Shown here: positions 1 through 7,297 of the stretch, in pieces
How positions within the stretch are numbered: position 1 is the stretch's first letter
How the letters are laid out: each line of letters starts with the position of its first letter
Origin: an uncultured Bacteroidota bacterium
GTDB taxonomy: Bacteria > Bacteroidota > Bacteroidia > Chitinophagales > Chitinophagaceae
Direction: 5' to 3'
Assembly: GCA_903835145.1 (NCBI GenBank)
Contig: CAILMA010000279.1
Coordinates: 1-11,960, forward strand
DNA: 11,960 bases
Program-made: the position numbers and the translations under genes
Notes under the pieces: model-generated
What the model saw: only the letters and a program-made list of their open reading frames with translations
The model's database searches: none
What the model was told of the DNA's origin: nothing

Positions 1-203
1 CTACTGGCAAGGTTGAAGGAAAATATATTTACATAGTTCTTGCTGATGGCATGATACAATTTACTGTTACATCTAATAAAAATGACAATACTTTTTCGGA
101 CTATTGCACTTGGATGTTGAAAGAAATTAGGCGTGAAGTTGCGACAACCGATGAACTATATTTTACTGATTTCAATGGCAAAGGTTGTTTCGGAATCAAA
201 TAA
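1..203 (+). CDS. C-terminal end of an unidentified protein (partial)
   Basis: An open frame runs in from the left edge (first full codon at base 3) and ends at a TAA at 201-203, giving 66 residues. The tail contains a hydrophobic strand-like segment (YIYIVLADGMIQFTV), then a charged helix (WMLKEIRREV) and ends FNGKGCFGIK. I do not recognise a family. Codon choice and base composition are AT-richer than in the genes from 562 on: the first 60 bases hold 21 G or C. The start lies outside the window. No function can be given. That it is coding is supported by the stop-free frame and protein-like composition. Confidence 0.5.
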   Translation, partial: TGKVEGKYIYIVLADGMIQFTVTSNKNDNTFSDYCTWMLKEIRREVATTDELYFTDFNGKGCFGIK

Positions 204-234
204 ACAGCACAAGTAATTCATAGACCTATAATAA

Positions 235-378
235 ATGAGCATGAAAAAATACTATATTCACGATGGTTCCCAAGAAGTAGGTCCATTTAGCGTTGATGAA
301 TTACTGTTAAAAGGCATTAACAACGATACCCCCATTTGGTATGACGGTATCCACTTTGTCTTCAAACAACTGCTGTAA
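235..378 (+). CDS. Short GYF_2-like domain protein, possibly a decayed remnant
   Basis: A 47-codon ORF starts 31 bases after the previous stop. Its N-terminal part, with KKYYIHDG, then GPFSVDEL, then DTPIWYDG, follows the pattern of the GYF_2 (DUF4339) domain, a small fold common at the N-terminus of Bacteroidota membrane proteins and presumed to bind peptides. The family normally continues with a Trp-x-x-Ala segment and a helix after 'W..G'. Here the frame instead runs into FVFKQLL and a stop at 376-378. Residues resembling the missing end appear in the other two frames just downstream (TTAVSIG encoded at 366-386, LKEHLK at 386-403), which suggests frameshift decay. An ATG at 241 is an equally good start. 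The domain call is from pattern memory; whether the ORF is expressed is unknown. Confidence 0.5.
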   Translation: MSMKKYYIHDGSQEVGPFSVDELLLKGINNDTPIWYDGIHFVFKQLL

Positions 379-561
379 GTATCGGCTAAAGGAACATCTT
401 AAGGTTCTAAGTCTTACAAACATAGCCCCGTAAAAATGAAGAATGTTACATAATTCCTTGATTTAATTACATTATTCACACATTAAAACCATGCCATTGT
501 AACAAAACGAGAAAGAAACTAAAAAAGAGGCTGTATAAAAATGTGGTCTTACTTTAGCGGA

Positions 562-915
562 ATGATAACCATTTACGGGATAAAGAACTGCGATACGATG
601 CAGAAGGCGCTAAAGTGGCTGGTGGCGCACGGGATAGAATACCGGTTTCATGACTATAAAGAATCGGGGATTGACAGGTCTACGCTTGAATACTGGCTAA
701 AGCATCTCCCGCTGAATAAGCTGGTGAACCTGCGCAGTACTACTTACAAGGACCTTACAAATGCGGAAAAAGAAGATGTGGCTATGCCGGAGTCGGCCAT
801 CACGCTGATGCTGAAGTATAACTCTATTATTAAACGACCGGTGTGGGATCTCGGTAATGATAAATTATACCTTGGCTGGGACGAAAAAGAAATGAGCAGG
901 CTGCTGCTCAAGTAG
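562..915 (+). CDS. ArsC/Spx/YffB-family thioredoxin-fold protein
   Basis: A 117-residue protein if read from the ATG at 562, which gives the family N-terminus MITIYGIKNCDT. The frame also has an ATG at 541 that adds seven atypical residues, with a purine-rich AAGAGG at 525-530 in front of it, so 541 remains possible. The family is arsenate reductase-like (ArsC/YffB/Spx fold). Cys10 in GIKNCDT is the predicted redox residue and I see no second Cys, so a glutathione- or thiol-dependent reductase role is possible but unproven. Other family marks are WLKH, a central LVNLRSTTYKDL segment and the C-terminal IKRPVWDLG, where the Arg-Pro corresponds to the cis-proline region. It is convergent with the PhnA-type gene, 39 bases apart. 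There is no arsenic operon nearby, so true arsenate reduction is not supported; YffB-like proteins have no settled substrate. Confidence 0.85.
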   Translation: MITIYGIKNCDTMQKALKWLVAHGIEYRFHDYKESGIDRSTLEYWLKHLPLNKLVNLRSTTYKDLTNAEKEDVAMPESAITLMLKYNSIIKRPVWDLGNDKLYLGWDEKEMSRLLLK

Positions 916-954
916 CAACAACCTGCACGTTATGTAATATCAGGACTTGTTAGT

Positions 955-1539
955 TCAGGCTCCGTGTTTCCTCACGTACTTGGTGAGTATTACTATGGTT
1001 TGGCCTTCTATTTTGCCTTCTATCTGTTCTGTGTTGTCTTCTACCAGGCGTATGTTTTTTACTACAGTTCCCATCTTGGCATTGAGGGTTGAGCCCTTTA
1101 CGTCCAGCGATTTGGTGAGCACTACGGTATCTCCGCCTTGCAGTATGGCACCGTTGCAGTCTTTGTGCAGGTCCACTGAGCCATCGTTCTCATGGTCGCC
1201 GGTAGCCTTTGCCCAGGCCAACTTATCGTCATCGAGGTACATCATGTCCAGGTTTTCCATAGCCCAGCTTTCATTTCTGAGCCTGTTGAGCATTCGCCAG
1301 CTCACAACCTGTATTGCAGGCACGTCGCTCCACATGCTGGTAGTAAGGCAGCTCCAATGCGCATTGTCCAGTTCTTCTTTTTTGTCTATCTGCGCTGTGC
1401 ATTTATCGCAAATCAGGATGGTGTTGTCTTCATTGCTGTTTTCGAGCGGTGCAACTTCATATACTTTCAGTGCACTTTCCGCTTGGCACAACTCACATTT
1501 GTTTTCGCTTCTTTTTTTAAGCAGGTCTTCAAGTTTCAT
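955..1539 (-). CDS. PhnA/YjdM-type zinc-ribbon protein
   Basis: A 194-residue protein read from the ATG at 1539. The frame is open back to a GTG at 1620, but the extra 27 residues do not match the family, whose members begin a few residues before the KRSxNKCELC motif. Domains in order are an N-terminal zinc ribbon with Cys pairs C15/C18 (CELC) and C44/C47 (CDKC); a middle part with HWSCL, MWSDVPAIQVVSWRML and DMMYLDD; and a C-terminal PhnA domain with GGDTVVLTKSLDVKG, GTVVKNIRLV and a terminal ILTKYVRK. Despite the name, PhnA proteins of this type are not phosphonoacetate hydrolases and their role is not established. Two Cys pairs support zinc binding. The gene diverges from the SMC-like operon, with a 330-base shared upstream region. 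Confidence 0.88.
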   Translation of the reverse strand: MKLEDLLKKRSENKCELCQAESALKVYEVAPLENSNEDNTILICDKCTAQIDKKEELDNAHWSCLTTSMWSDVPAIQVVSWRMLNRLRNESWAMENLDMMYLDDDKLAWAKATGDHENDGSVDLHKDCNGAILQGGDTVVLTKSLDVKGSTLNAKMGTVVKNIRLVEDNTEQIEGKIEGQTIVILTKYVRKHGA

Positions 1540-1755
1540 TTTGCTGGCTATTCTGAGGGCGTAAAGGTAATTATTAAAATCAGCAATTGCCGGAAGTGCT
1601 TGTCTATCAGTTAAAAACACTTATATACAAATTATATATTTAATTGAGATTTTATACCTCTCGTTCTTACGGCGTCCATTTTACACTATATTTCAGATAT
1701 ATGGTTCGGTTTTATGCGTTGCTACGGGCGCGGTTTCCAGTCCGGCAACAGAAAA

Positions 1756-1764
1756 TTATCCACA
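1756..1764 (+). promoter_or_regulatory. Single consensus DnaA box
   Basis: TTATCCACA is an exact match to the DnaA-box consensus TTATNCACA and lies about 105 bases before the start of the SMC-like operon. It is the only copy I noticed, so it is not an origin. It could be a DnaA regulatory site or chance. Confidence 0.3.
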
Positions 1765-1850
1765 CATCCTGCGGTAGGTTGGTGGTAATTTTATGTTTTA
1801 GTAAAATCTTTTTGGTGTATAACAATTCCGGCAAGGCATAGTTAATCCAC

Positions 1851-1858
1851 TATATTTG
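1851..1858 (+). promoter_or_regulatory. Bacteroidota -7 promoter element for the SMC-like operon
   Basis: TATATTTG matches the Bacteroidota consensus TAnnTTTG exactly and ends 11 bases before the ATG at 1870, predicting a very short leader. A -33 TTG at the usual distance is not evident; the nearest upstream TTTG (1811-1814) is about 36 bases away. The call rests on the -7 element and its position alone. Confidence 0.5.
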
Positions 1859-1869
1859 TTGCCTGATTT

Positions 1870-3069
1870 ATGAAAACTTTCTCTTCCATACAGCAGTTAC
1901 TGGCCACACTAAGCCGTGAGCAAAAACTGCTCAGCGAGTTGTTTGAAAAAAGAAAAGTACTTTCTTTTAGCTACGACTATGCCCTGGAGCTTGTTGACTT
2001 CGATGCCGATAAAATAAATGCGCTGCTTGAATATTCTGTGTTGCGGCAGAATGGCAGCAACCTGGAACTCGATGATATGTACCTGCACTTTTTTGAGCAG
2101 GTGATGGAGGTAAATGAAGAAATAAATGTCTCCTACATCAACGAAAACATACAGCAAATAAAACACAATATAAACTACTACCTGCAGGAAAACAACGAAA
2201 CCCGCAAGTATGGCTACCTCAGGCTCATAAAGCAGGCACTGCGCAAAATAGGCGCTATAGCCATGCGCAATGTTGTGGACCTGAACCGAAACATAGACAA
2301 CACTTTTAAAAATGAACCGAACTACAAGGTAAAACAAAAGAAACTGGAGCACCTTGATGAGAAGCGCAACACTATTTATGCCCTCATAAACCAGACCGAC
2401 CACCTGGTATCGGGCGATGAGGAGCAGACGTTTTTTAAGGTGGCATCGGATGAGGAACTGAACCGCACCATAATAGTTCTGAAGCTACAACTGAATGAGT
2501 GCCGCCACAACCTCATAGACATTCAGAAGCAGATAATAGAATACCTGAACAGGATAAAGCACCAAAGTGGCGTAATAGAAAAGCTCAGGCAAATCAAGTA
2601 CCTGAAAGATCAGTTTGAGCTGCGGAGCAAAACCAATATAAGGGAGTTGCTGGCAGAAAACACAGCAGTGTTGTTTGAGCCGAATCCGACTTACTCCTTC
2701 AACATAGACCTCGAGCAACTACAGGGCGAAGATGCTGCGCTGGATGTTATAAAGAAAGTAGGCAAGCGCGTAAAAACAAACGTAAAAACGACTCAACCGC
2801 TCGCCGGCAACATATCAGACGAATACCTGGAAACGCAGATACAGGAAGAAATACAGATAAACCTCGATGAGGTGAAAAACGGGTTCCTGGCCGGTGGCAA
2901 CAATTTGTTCGACTTTATCTGCAATTATGACTTTGGCAGGGATGTATCGTTTGATGAGTGTGTAACTATCTATTGCCAGATGATCTCTCAGTTCGATACC
3001 CTGTTTACAATAACTGATAACTACAGCCACAAGCAGGATGTAGAATTTACCATGGTTTACCCCAAATAA
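1870..3069 (+). CDS. jetA: JetA/MksF-like kleisin subunit of a Wadjet/Mks condensin
   Basis: A 399-residue soluble protein and the first gene of the operon. The N-terminal roughly 90 residues (SFSYDYALELVDFDADKINAL and onward) look like a winged-helix domain. Residues 90-270 are strongly helical with heptad-like spacing, and the C-terminal part (about 320-399, ending FTMVYPK) resembles a second compact domain. This layout is that of MksF/JetA/MukF kleisins, which bridge the two ATPase heads of an SMC dimer. Identification leans on the neighbours: a small MksE-like gene 6 bases downstream, then an SMC-like ATPase and a TOPRIM protein. At 399 residues it is shorter than the DUF3375 JetA of type I Wadjet as I remember it, so another type is likely. 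No signal peptide or membrane segment is visible. Confidence 0.72.
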   Translation: MKTFSSIQQLLATLSREQKLLSELFEKRKVLSFSYDYALELVDFDADKINALLEYSVLRQNGSNLELDDMYLHFFEQVMEVNEEINVSYINENIQQIKHNINYYLQENNETRKYGYLRLIKQALRKIGAIAMRNVVDLNRNIDNTFKNEPNYKVKQKKLEHLDEKRNTIYALINQTDHLVSGDEEQTFFKVASDEELNRTIIVLKLQLNECRHNLIDIQKQIIEYLNRIKHQSGVIEKLRQIKYLKDQFELRSKTNIRELLAENTAVLFEPNPTYSFNIDLEQLQGEDAALDVIKKVGKRVKTNVKTTQPLAGNISDEYLETQIQEEIQINLDEVKNGFLAGGNNLFDFICNYDFGRDVSFDECVTIYCQMISQFDTLFTITDNYSHKQDVEFTMVYPK

Positions 3070-3075
3070 TAAAGA

Positions 3076-3645
3076 ATGAAACTACCTAATCATACTTCCG
3101 ACATATTTGAGATACTGAGTAAGGGGCAGTTTATATGCTCTAACAGCTGCAAAGACAGTACGCGGAAACTCTATAACATAATAGACGAATACAGGGAAGA
3201 ACTTACCGAATACTTTGAGGCCATAAACCTGAAACTGGTAAAGGAAGATGAGTATTACATGTTTACCCGCACAGAGAACAAAACCGACCTGGAGCGCAAA
3301 ATAGAAGCTGCCTTTAAGTGGATTGATATTCTGGACTTCCTGAAAACCTACGACCATTCATTTGGGTCGGGCTATAGGTTTACACCCGCCGATATCCTCT
3401 CTAAGATGGCGGTTGATGTGGACCTGAAAAACAAACTGGAAGGGCTGAAGAAATATGCGGCAGGCAAGGAAAAACACGCCGAGATACTCGATAAAATACT
3501 GGACCAACTACGGAAGGATAACTTCATAGACCTCGAAAACGAAATAACCAACAGCTACAAAACCCTCGCTTCTTTCCATTATCTGGAAAAGCTGATACTA
3601 ACCATAAATATCCCTGAATCAGTACAAAATGAGATACTTAAATAG
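3076..3645 (+). CDS. jetB: JetB/MksE-like condensin accessory subunit
   Basis: A 189-residue protein with the features of the MksE family: an N-terminal HTSDIFEILSKGQFIC segment, YNIIDEYREELTEYFEAINL, then a winged-helix-like region with YYMFTRT, and WIDILDFLKTYDHSFGSGYRFTPADIL in the middle. MksE/MukE/JetB proteins bind the kleisin and DNA and help set complex geometry and activity. The ATG lies six bases after the upstream stop, and the gene's 3' end overlaps the next start by 17 bases, which implies coupled translation and a fixed subunit ratio. Its length is normal for the family. Confidence in the family is good; assignment as 'JetB' depends on the operon. Confidence 0.78.
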   Translation: MKLPNHTSDIFEILSKGQFICSNSCKDSTRKLYNIIDEYREELTEYFEAINLKLVKEDEYYMFTRTENKTDLERKIEAAFKWIDILDFLKTYDHSFGSGYRFTPADILSKMAVDVDLKNKLEGLKKYAAGKEKHAEILDKILDQLRKDNFIDLENEITNSYKTLASFHYLEKLILTINIPESVQNEILK

Positions 3646-6600
3646 AATAATATTCATAAACAGCGCCAACGTAAAATATGCTGAAATAGCTGTTGATGGC
3701 AATGTGCATTTTATAGGCACTCAGGGTGTGGGTAAGAGTACCTTACTGAGGGCCATACTTTTCTTTTATAATGCCGATAAGTTGAAGCTGGGTATAGAAA
3801 AGGGCAAGAAAACATTCGATGAATACTACTTCCCTTTTGGCAACTCCTACCTGATTTATGAAGTATCGCGCGAGACCGGGCCATACTGCATAATGGCGTT
3901 TAAGTCGCAGGGCAGGGTTTGTTTCCGCTTTATTAACGGGGCTTATAACCAGGATAACTTTGTAGATAACGATGGCAAGGTGCGGGTATGGGAAGGCATC
4001 AGAGATACGTTTGGCAAGAAAATTACCTATTCTAAAAAGATAGACCGGTATGAAGAATACCGCGATGTACTTTATGGTAACAATACAGGCCTTGAAAAAG
4101 AATTCAGGAAGTATTCACTCATAGACAGCAGGCAGTATCAAAACCTGCCACGCACCATACAGAACGTATTCCTTAACTCTAAACTGGATGCAGAATTCAT
4201 AAAGCAGACGATAATAATGTCGCTCAATGAAGAAGATATAAAGATAGAACTGGAGAAATATGCGCTGCACCTTAAAGACTTCGATACGCAGCTGGCTGAT
4301 ATTAATAAGTGGACTGAAAAAAGCAAGACCGGGGAGATACCAGTGCGCGCAATGGCAGAGAATATTGCCCGCATACACTCGGCTATTCAATCGCTTACCC
4401 GGGAGAAAAAAGAAACTGCTATTCAGCTTTTCCATGCCTATGACGCTGCTACAGGTGAACTACCATCCATAGAAAAAGAACGGGAACAGCTACAAAAGCA
4501 ACTTCACCAGTTGCAGCAAAAAGCGGCCGACCTGATGGGTAAGTTCCAGGCCAGGAGGGACGATATGCAGAAGCAGATCAACATCCTTGAAAATGAACTG
4601 AAAAAAGCCAAAACCCGATCAGAGTACTACGAAGGCATAAACATTGCAGGCATCATACAACGGGTAGCGAAGAAAGAACATCACGATGCCGAGCGCGAGC
4701 GACTGCTGGGGGAAAAGATATTGCTGAATACCCGGTTTACCGAGATCAACAGCCGGTTTGAAGCACTGATACAACAGCAGCAAAATGCGTATGCAGGTTT
4801 TGAAAACAGCTTCTACCTTCGGGTAAACAAACTGAGGGAAGAGTCGCTCGCACAGCGCGGTGAACTTGCAGAACAATACAATAATACCTTTGCAGATATA
4901 CGCAGGCAGCACCAGGATGCACTTGAGGTGGCGCGCAACGTGATAGCACAGAAAAAAGATAACCTGCACGAGTTGCGCCTGAAAAAACAGCGCACCCAAC
5001 TGCAGCGCTACGCCGAACAAGAGATAGAAACAACAAAGCAGGACATAGGCGAACTGCAACAAAAAATAAGAAACAACACTGCCGATATAAGCGATGCCAA
5101 AAAGCAAACAGAAACCCAGCAAAAGCAATGGGAACTGGACCAGGAGTTGAGTGAGGCATCGTTTGAGCGCAGGATAGAAAAACAGCGCGAAGACGGCAAG
5201 CTACTCAGTACTGCCATTGCTGCCATTGACCTAAGGCTACAAAGCAATAAGGAATCTCTTTATGGCTGGCTCAGCACGCAGATGCCGGGCTGGGAGCAAA
5301 CCATAGGCAAGGTGATAGATGAAGAGCATGTATTGTTCAAAACCGGGCTTTCACCCGAGATTGCTGAAGGGACAGCAGACACCATTTATGGCCTTAAAAT
5401 AGACCTACAGGAGCTTCAAAAAACAGTAAAAACAGTAGCTGACTATGAGCAGGAGCGCGCTGCGCTGCAAAAGAAGGCCGATGCCAACCGAGCAAGCCTT
5501 AATGCCCTGATAGAGCAAAAAAATGACGCAACAGATAAGCTGAAAGCGAAGTTTCAGGCCCGTATAAAGGAGCTGAATAACAACCGCAGGCAGATGGAAT
5601 ATGACCTGCAACGCGCCAAGGGCCAGCTACAGGTGAGTGAAGTAAAACTTGCTGACCTGATAAGAAAAGCGGCCGAGGAGAAAGAGCGACTGATACAGGA
5701 CGTGAGCCGCGAAATAGAAAACGCATCGGAAGAGCTGATAACAGAGGAAAACAACCTCTCCGGCATAGAAGGCACCATGCTGAAACAGCTGGAAAATAAA
5801 GAAAAAGAACGCAACAGGAAACTCAAAGCGGAGGAGCAGAGCCTACGGGAGCAGACTGCAAAGCTTGAAGAAGAATTGCAAGCCCGCCGGCAGGAAGCCG
5901 AAGACCGCATAGAAGAAATAAAGAGCCAGCAAACCAACAGACTGGAGCAGGAAGGGGCCGATGTTTACCGCATAGCCGAGATAGACCGGGAGCTTACCAA
6001 TATTGGCAAGGAGCTTGATTTTATAAATGACAACAGGGACAAAGTAGCGGAGTACAATAAAGACCGCCGCGAACTGCTTGATCATGTGGATGCCTTCAAA
6101 ACAGACAAACGCCTGAAGGAAAGCCAGCTTGCGAATGAAGAAGAAAAACACAACCTGCAGCGCCAAAAGATAGCACAGGAAATGGAAGCGGTGAATACTG
6201 ATATTGCGCAGCTTGTAAAGCACCTGAGTGCGATACAGGAAGGCATTACCTCCTTCGATAGTTTTAAACGAACCGACCATTACCAGCAAATAGCAGAATT
6301 TGAAGGGCTGGAGACAGAAGCCAAGGAAACGACCGCAACGCTGAAACAACTGATAGATGCGCTTAATGGACGGATATATACCCTGCTTGCCCGTTACAAC
6401 GATCTGCAGGCTGCCATCAATAAGTTCCTGGGGCACTTCTCGTCGCAGAATGTGTTCGGGTTTAAGACCAACCTTGTAGAGCGTGATGACTTTATTGCCT
6501 TCGCAGAAATGCTTTTTGAATTCCTGGAAGAAGATAAGATAGTACAGTACGAAAAGCGGGTTAACGAACGCTTCGCAACCTTAATTCGGCAGATAGGGAA

Positions 6601-7297
6601 AGAGACGAATGAGCTCACATCGAAGGGCGGAGAGATACAAAAGGTAATAACAGAAATAAACCGCGATTTTGAAGAGCGTAATTTTGCGGGAGTTATCAAG
6701 AGCATCCGCCTGCAGCTCACGGGCAGCCAGAATAAGATTGTTGCACTGCTGCAGGCTATTAAGCAGTTTAACGATGAGCACAGCATGGGTCTTGGTGTTG
6801 TAAATCTGTTTTCGAGTGGCGACAATGAAGGACAAAATAAAAAAGCAATTGAGCTGCTGAAGGACTTTGCAAAAGAAATAAATGCCCGTAAAGAAAAGGA
6901 AATCGGCCTGCCTGATTCGTTTGATTTACAGTTCAGAATTGTAGAAAATGAAAACGATAGCGGCTGGGTGGAAAAGCTCACCAATGTGGGCTCCGAGGGC
7001 ACCGATATACTTGTGAAAGCCATGATTAACATTATGCTGCTCAATGTTTTTAAAGACAGCGCATCCAAGCGTTTTAAAGACTTCCGGCTGCACTGTATGA
7101 TGGATGAAATAGGTAAGCTGCACCCCAATAACGTAAAGGGTATATTGAAGTTTGCCAATGACCGAAACATATTGCTCATCAATAGCTCACCTACCTCTTA
7201 CAACGCAACCGACTACAGGTATACCTACCTGCTATCGAAAGACGCAAAACATGTAACAACGGTAAAACGATTGATAAAAAAAGGAACTGACGCATAA
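3629..7297 (+). CDS. jetC: JetC/MksB-like SMC-family ATPase
   Basis: A 1222-residue SMC-like motor. The N-terminal head has NSANVKYAEI and a Walker A GTQGVGKS at residues 30-37 (K36, S37). Two long Glu/Lys/Gln-rich coiled-coil arms (about 240-525 and 600-925) flank a small central hinge-like segment (about 540-590, with GWLSTQMPGWEQTIGKV and YGLKIDL). The C-terminal head (from about 930) has a signature-like loop GSEGTD at 1121-1126 and a Walker B LHCMMDE ending in D1159-E1160, followed by the hydrophobic strand ILLINSS. The signature differs from the LSSGE type of classical SMC and fits the MksB/JetC branch. In studied relatives the dimer extrudes DNA loops using ATP. The gene starts inside the MksE-like gene and its TAA overlaps the next ATG (TAATG). 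Confidence 0.9.
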   Translation: MRYLNRIIFINSANVKYAEIAVDGNVHFIGTQGVGKSTLLRAILFFYNADKLKLGIEKGKKTFDEYYFPFGNSYLIYEVSRETGPYCIMAFKSQGRVCFRFINGAYNQDNFVDNDGKVRVWEGIRDTFGKKITYSKKIDRYEEYRDVLYGNNTGLEKEFRKYSLIDSRQYQNLPRTIQNVFLNSKLDAEFIKQTIIMSLNEEDIKIELEKYALHLKDFDTQLADINKWTEKSKTGEIPVRAMAENIARIHSAIQSLTREKKETAIQLFHAYDAATGELPSIEKEREQLQKQLHQLQQKAADLMGKFQARRDDMQKQINILENELKKAKTRSEYYEGINIAGIIQRVAKKEHHDAERERLLGEKILLNTRFTEINSRFEALIQQQQNAYAGFENSFYLRVNKLREESLAQRGELAEQYNNTFADIRRQHQDALEVARNVIAQKKDNLHELRLKKQRTQLQRYAEQEIETTKQDIGELQQKIRNNTADISDAKKQTETQQKQWELDQELSEASFERRIEKQREDGKLLSTAIAAIDLRLQSNKESLYGWLSTQMPGWEQTIGKVIDEEHVLFKTGLSPEIAEGTADTIYGLKIDLQELQKTVKTVADYEQERAALQKKADANRASLNALIEQKNDATDKLKAKFQARIKELNNNRRQMEYDLQRAKGQLQVSEVKLADLIRKAAEEKERLIQDVSREIENASEELITEENNLSGIEGTMLKQLENKEKERNRKLKAEEQSLREQTAKLEEELQARRQEAEDRIEEIKSQQTNRLEQEGADVYRIAEIDRELTNIGKELDFINDNRDKVAEYNKDRRELLDHVDAFKTDKRLKESQLANEEEKHNLQRQKIAQEMEAVNTDIAQLVKHLSAIQEGITSFDSFKRTDHYQQIAEFEGLETEAKETTATLKQLIDALNGRIYTLLARYNDLQAAINKFLGHFSSQNVFGFKTNLVERDDFIAFAEMLFEFLEEDKIVQYEKRVNERFATLIRQIGKETNELTSKGGEIQKVITEINRDFEERNFAGVIKSIRLQLTGSQNKIVALLQAIKQFNDEHSMGLGVVNLFSSGDNEGQNKKAIELLKDFAKEINARKEKEIGLPDSFDLQFRIVENENDSGWVEKLTNVGSEGTDILVKAMINIMLLNVFKDSASKRFKDFRLHCMMDEIGKLHPNNVKGILKFANDRNILLINSSPTSYNATDYRYTYLLSKDAKHVTTVKRLIKKGTDA

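Larger units (their letters stand above)
1540..1869. other. Divergent non-coding region between the PhnA-type gene and the SMC-like operon
   Basis: This 330-base stretch has no convincing gene. It holds the likely promoters of both flanking operons: a TATATTTG -7 element for the plus strand at 1851-1858, one perfect DnaA-box sequence at 1756-1764, and a weak AT-only hairpin (ATTTTA at 1788-1793 with TAAAAT at 1802-1807) followed by five T. A 65-codon plus-strand frame at 1644-1841 has no protein-like features and is treated as spurious. No clear promoter could be fixed for the minus strand. Confidence 0.6.

Noticed and set aside
947..1564. 205-codon plus-strand ORF opposite the PhnA-type gene
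   Set aside because: It is low-complexity Ser/Leu antisense of a gene with clear zinc-ribbon and PhnA motifs.
1540..1620. 27-residue upstream extension of the PhnA-type gene from a GTG
   Set aside because: Family members begin just before the zinc ribbon; the extension does not look family-like and ATG 1539 fits better.
1788..1812. Hairpin ATTTTA/TAAAAT followed by a T-run, terminator-like
   Set aside because: It is AT-only with a 6-bp stem, and no plus-strand gene lies immediately upstream to terminate.
1644..1841. 65-codon plus-strand ORF in the phnA/SMC-operon intergenic region
   Set aside because: Its translation is Arg/Tyr/Phe-rich without domain pattern, it covers promoter-like DNA and a DnaA box, and it has no translation signal.
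6394..7182. 262-codon minus-strand ORF inside the SMC-like gene
   Set aside because: It is Ser/Leu-rich antisense of a clearly coding Glu/Lys-rich frame; the plus frame carries the ATPase motifs.
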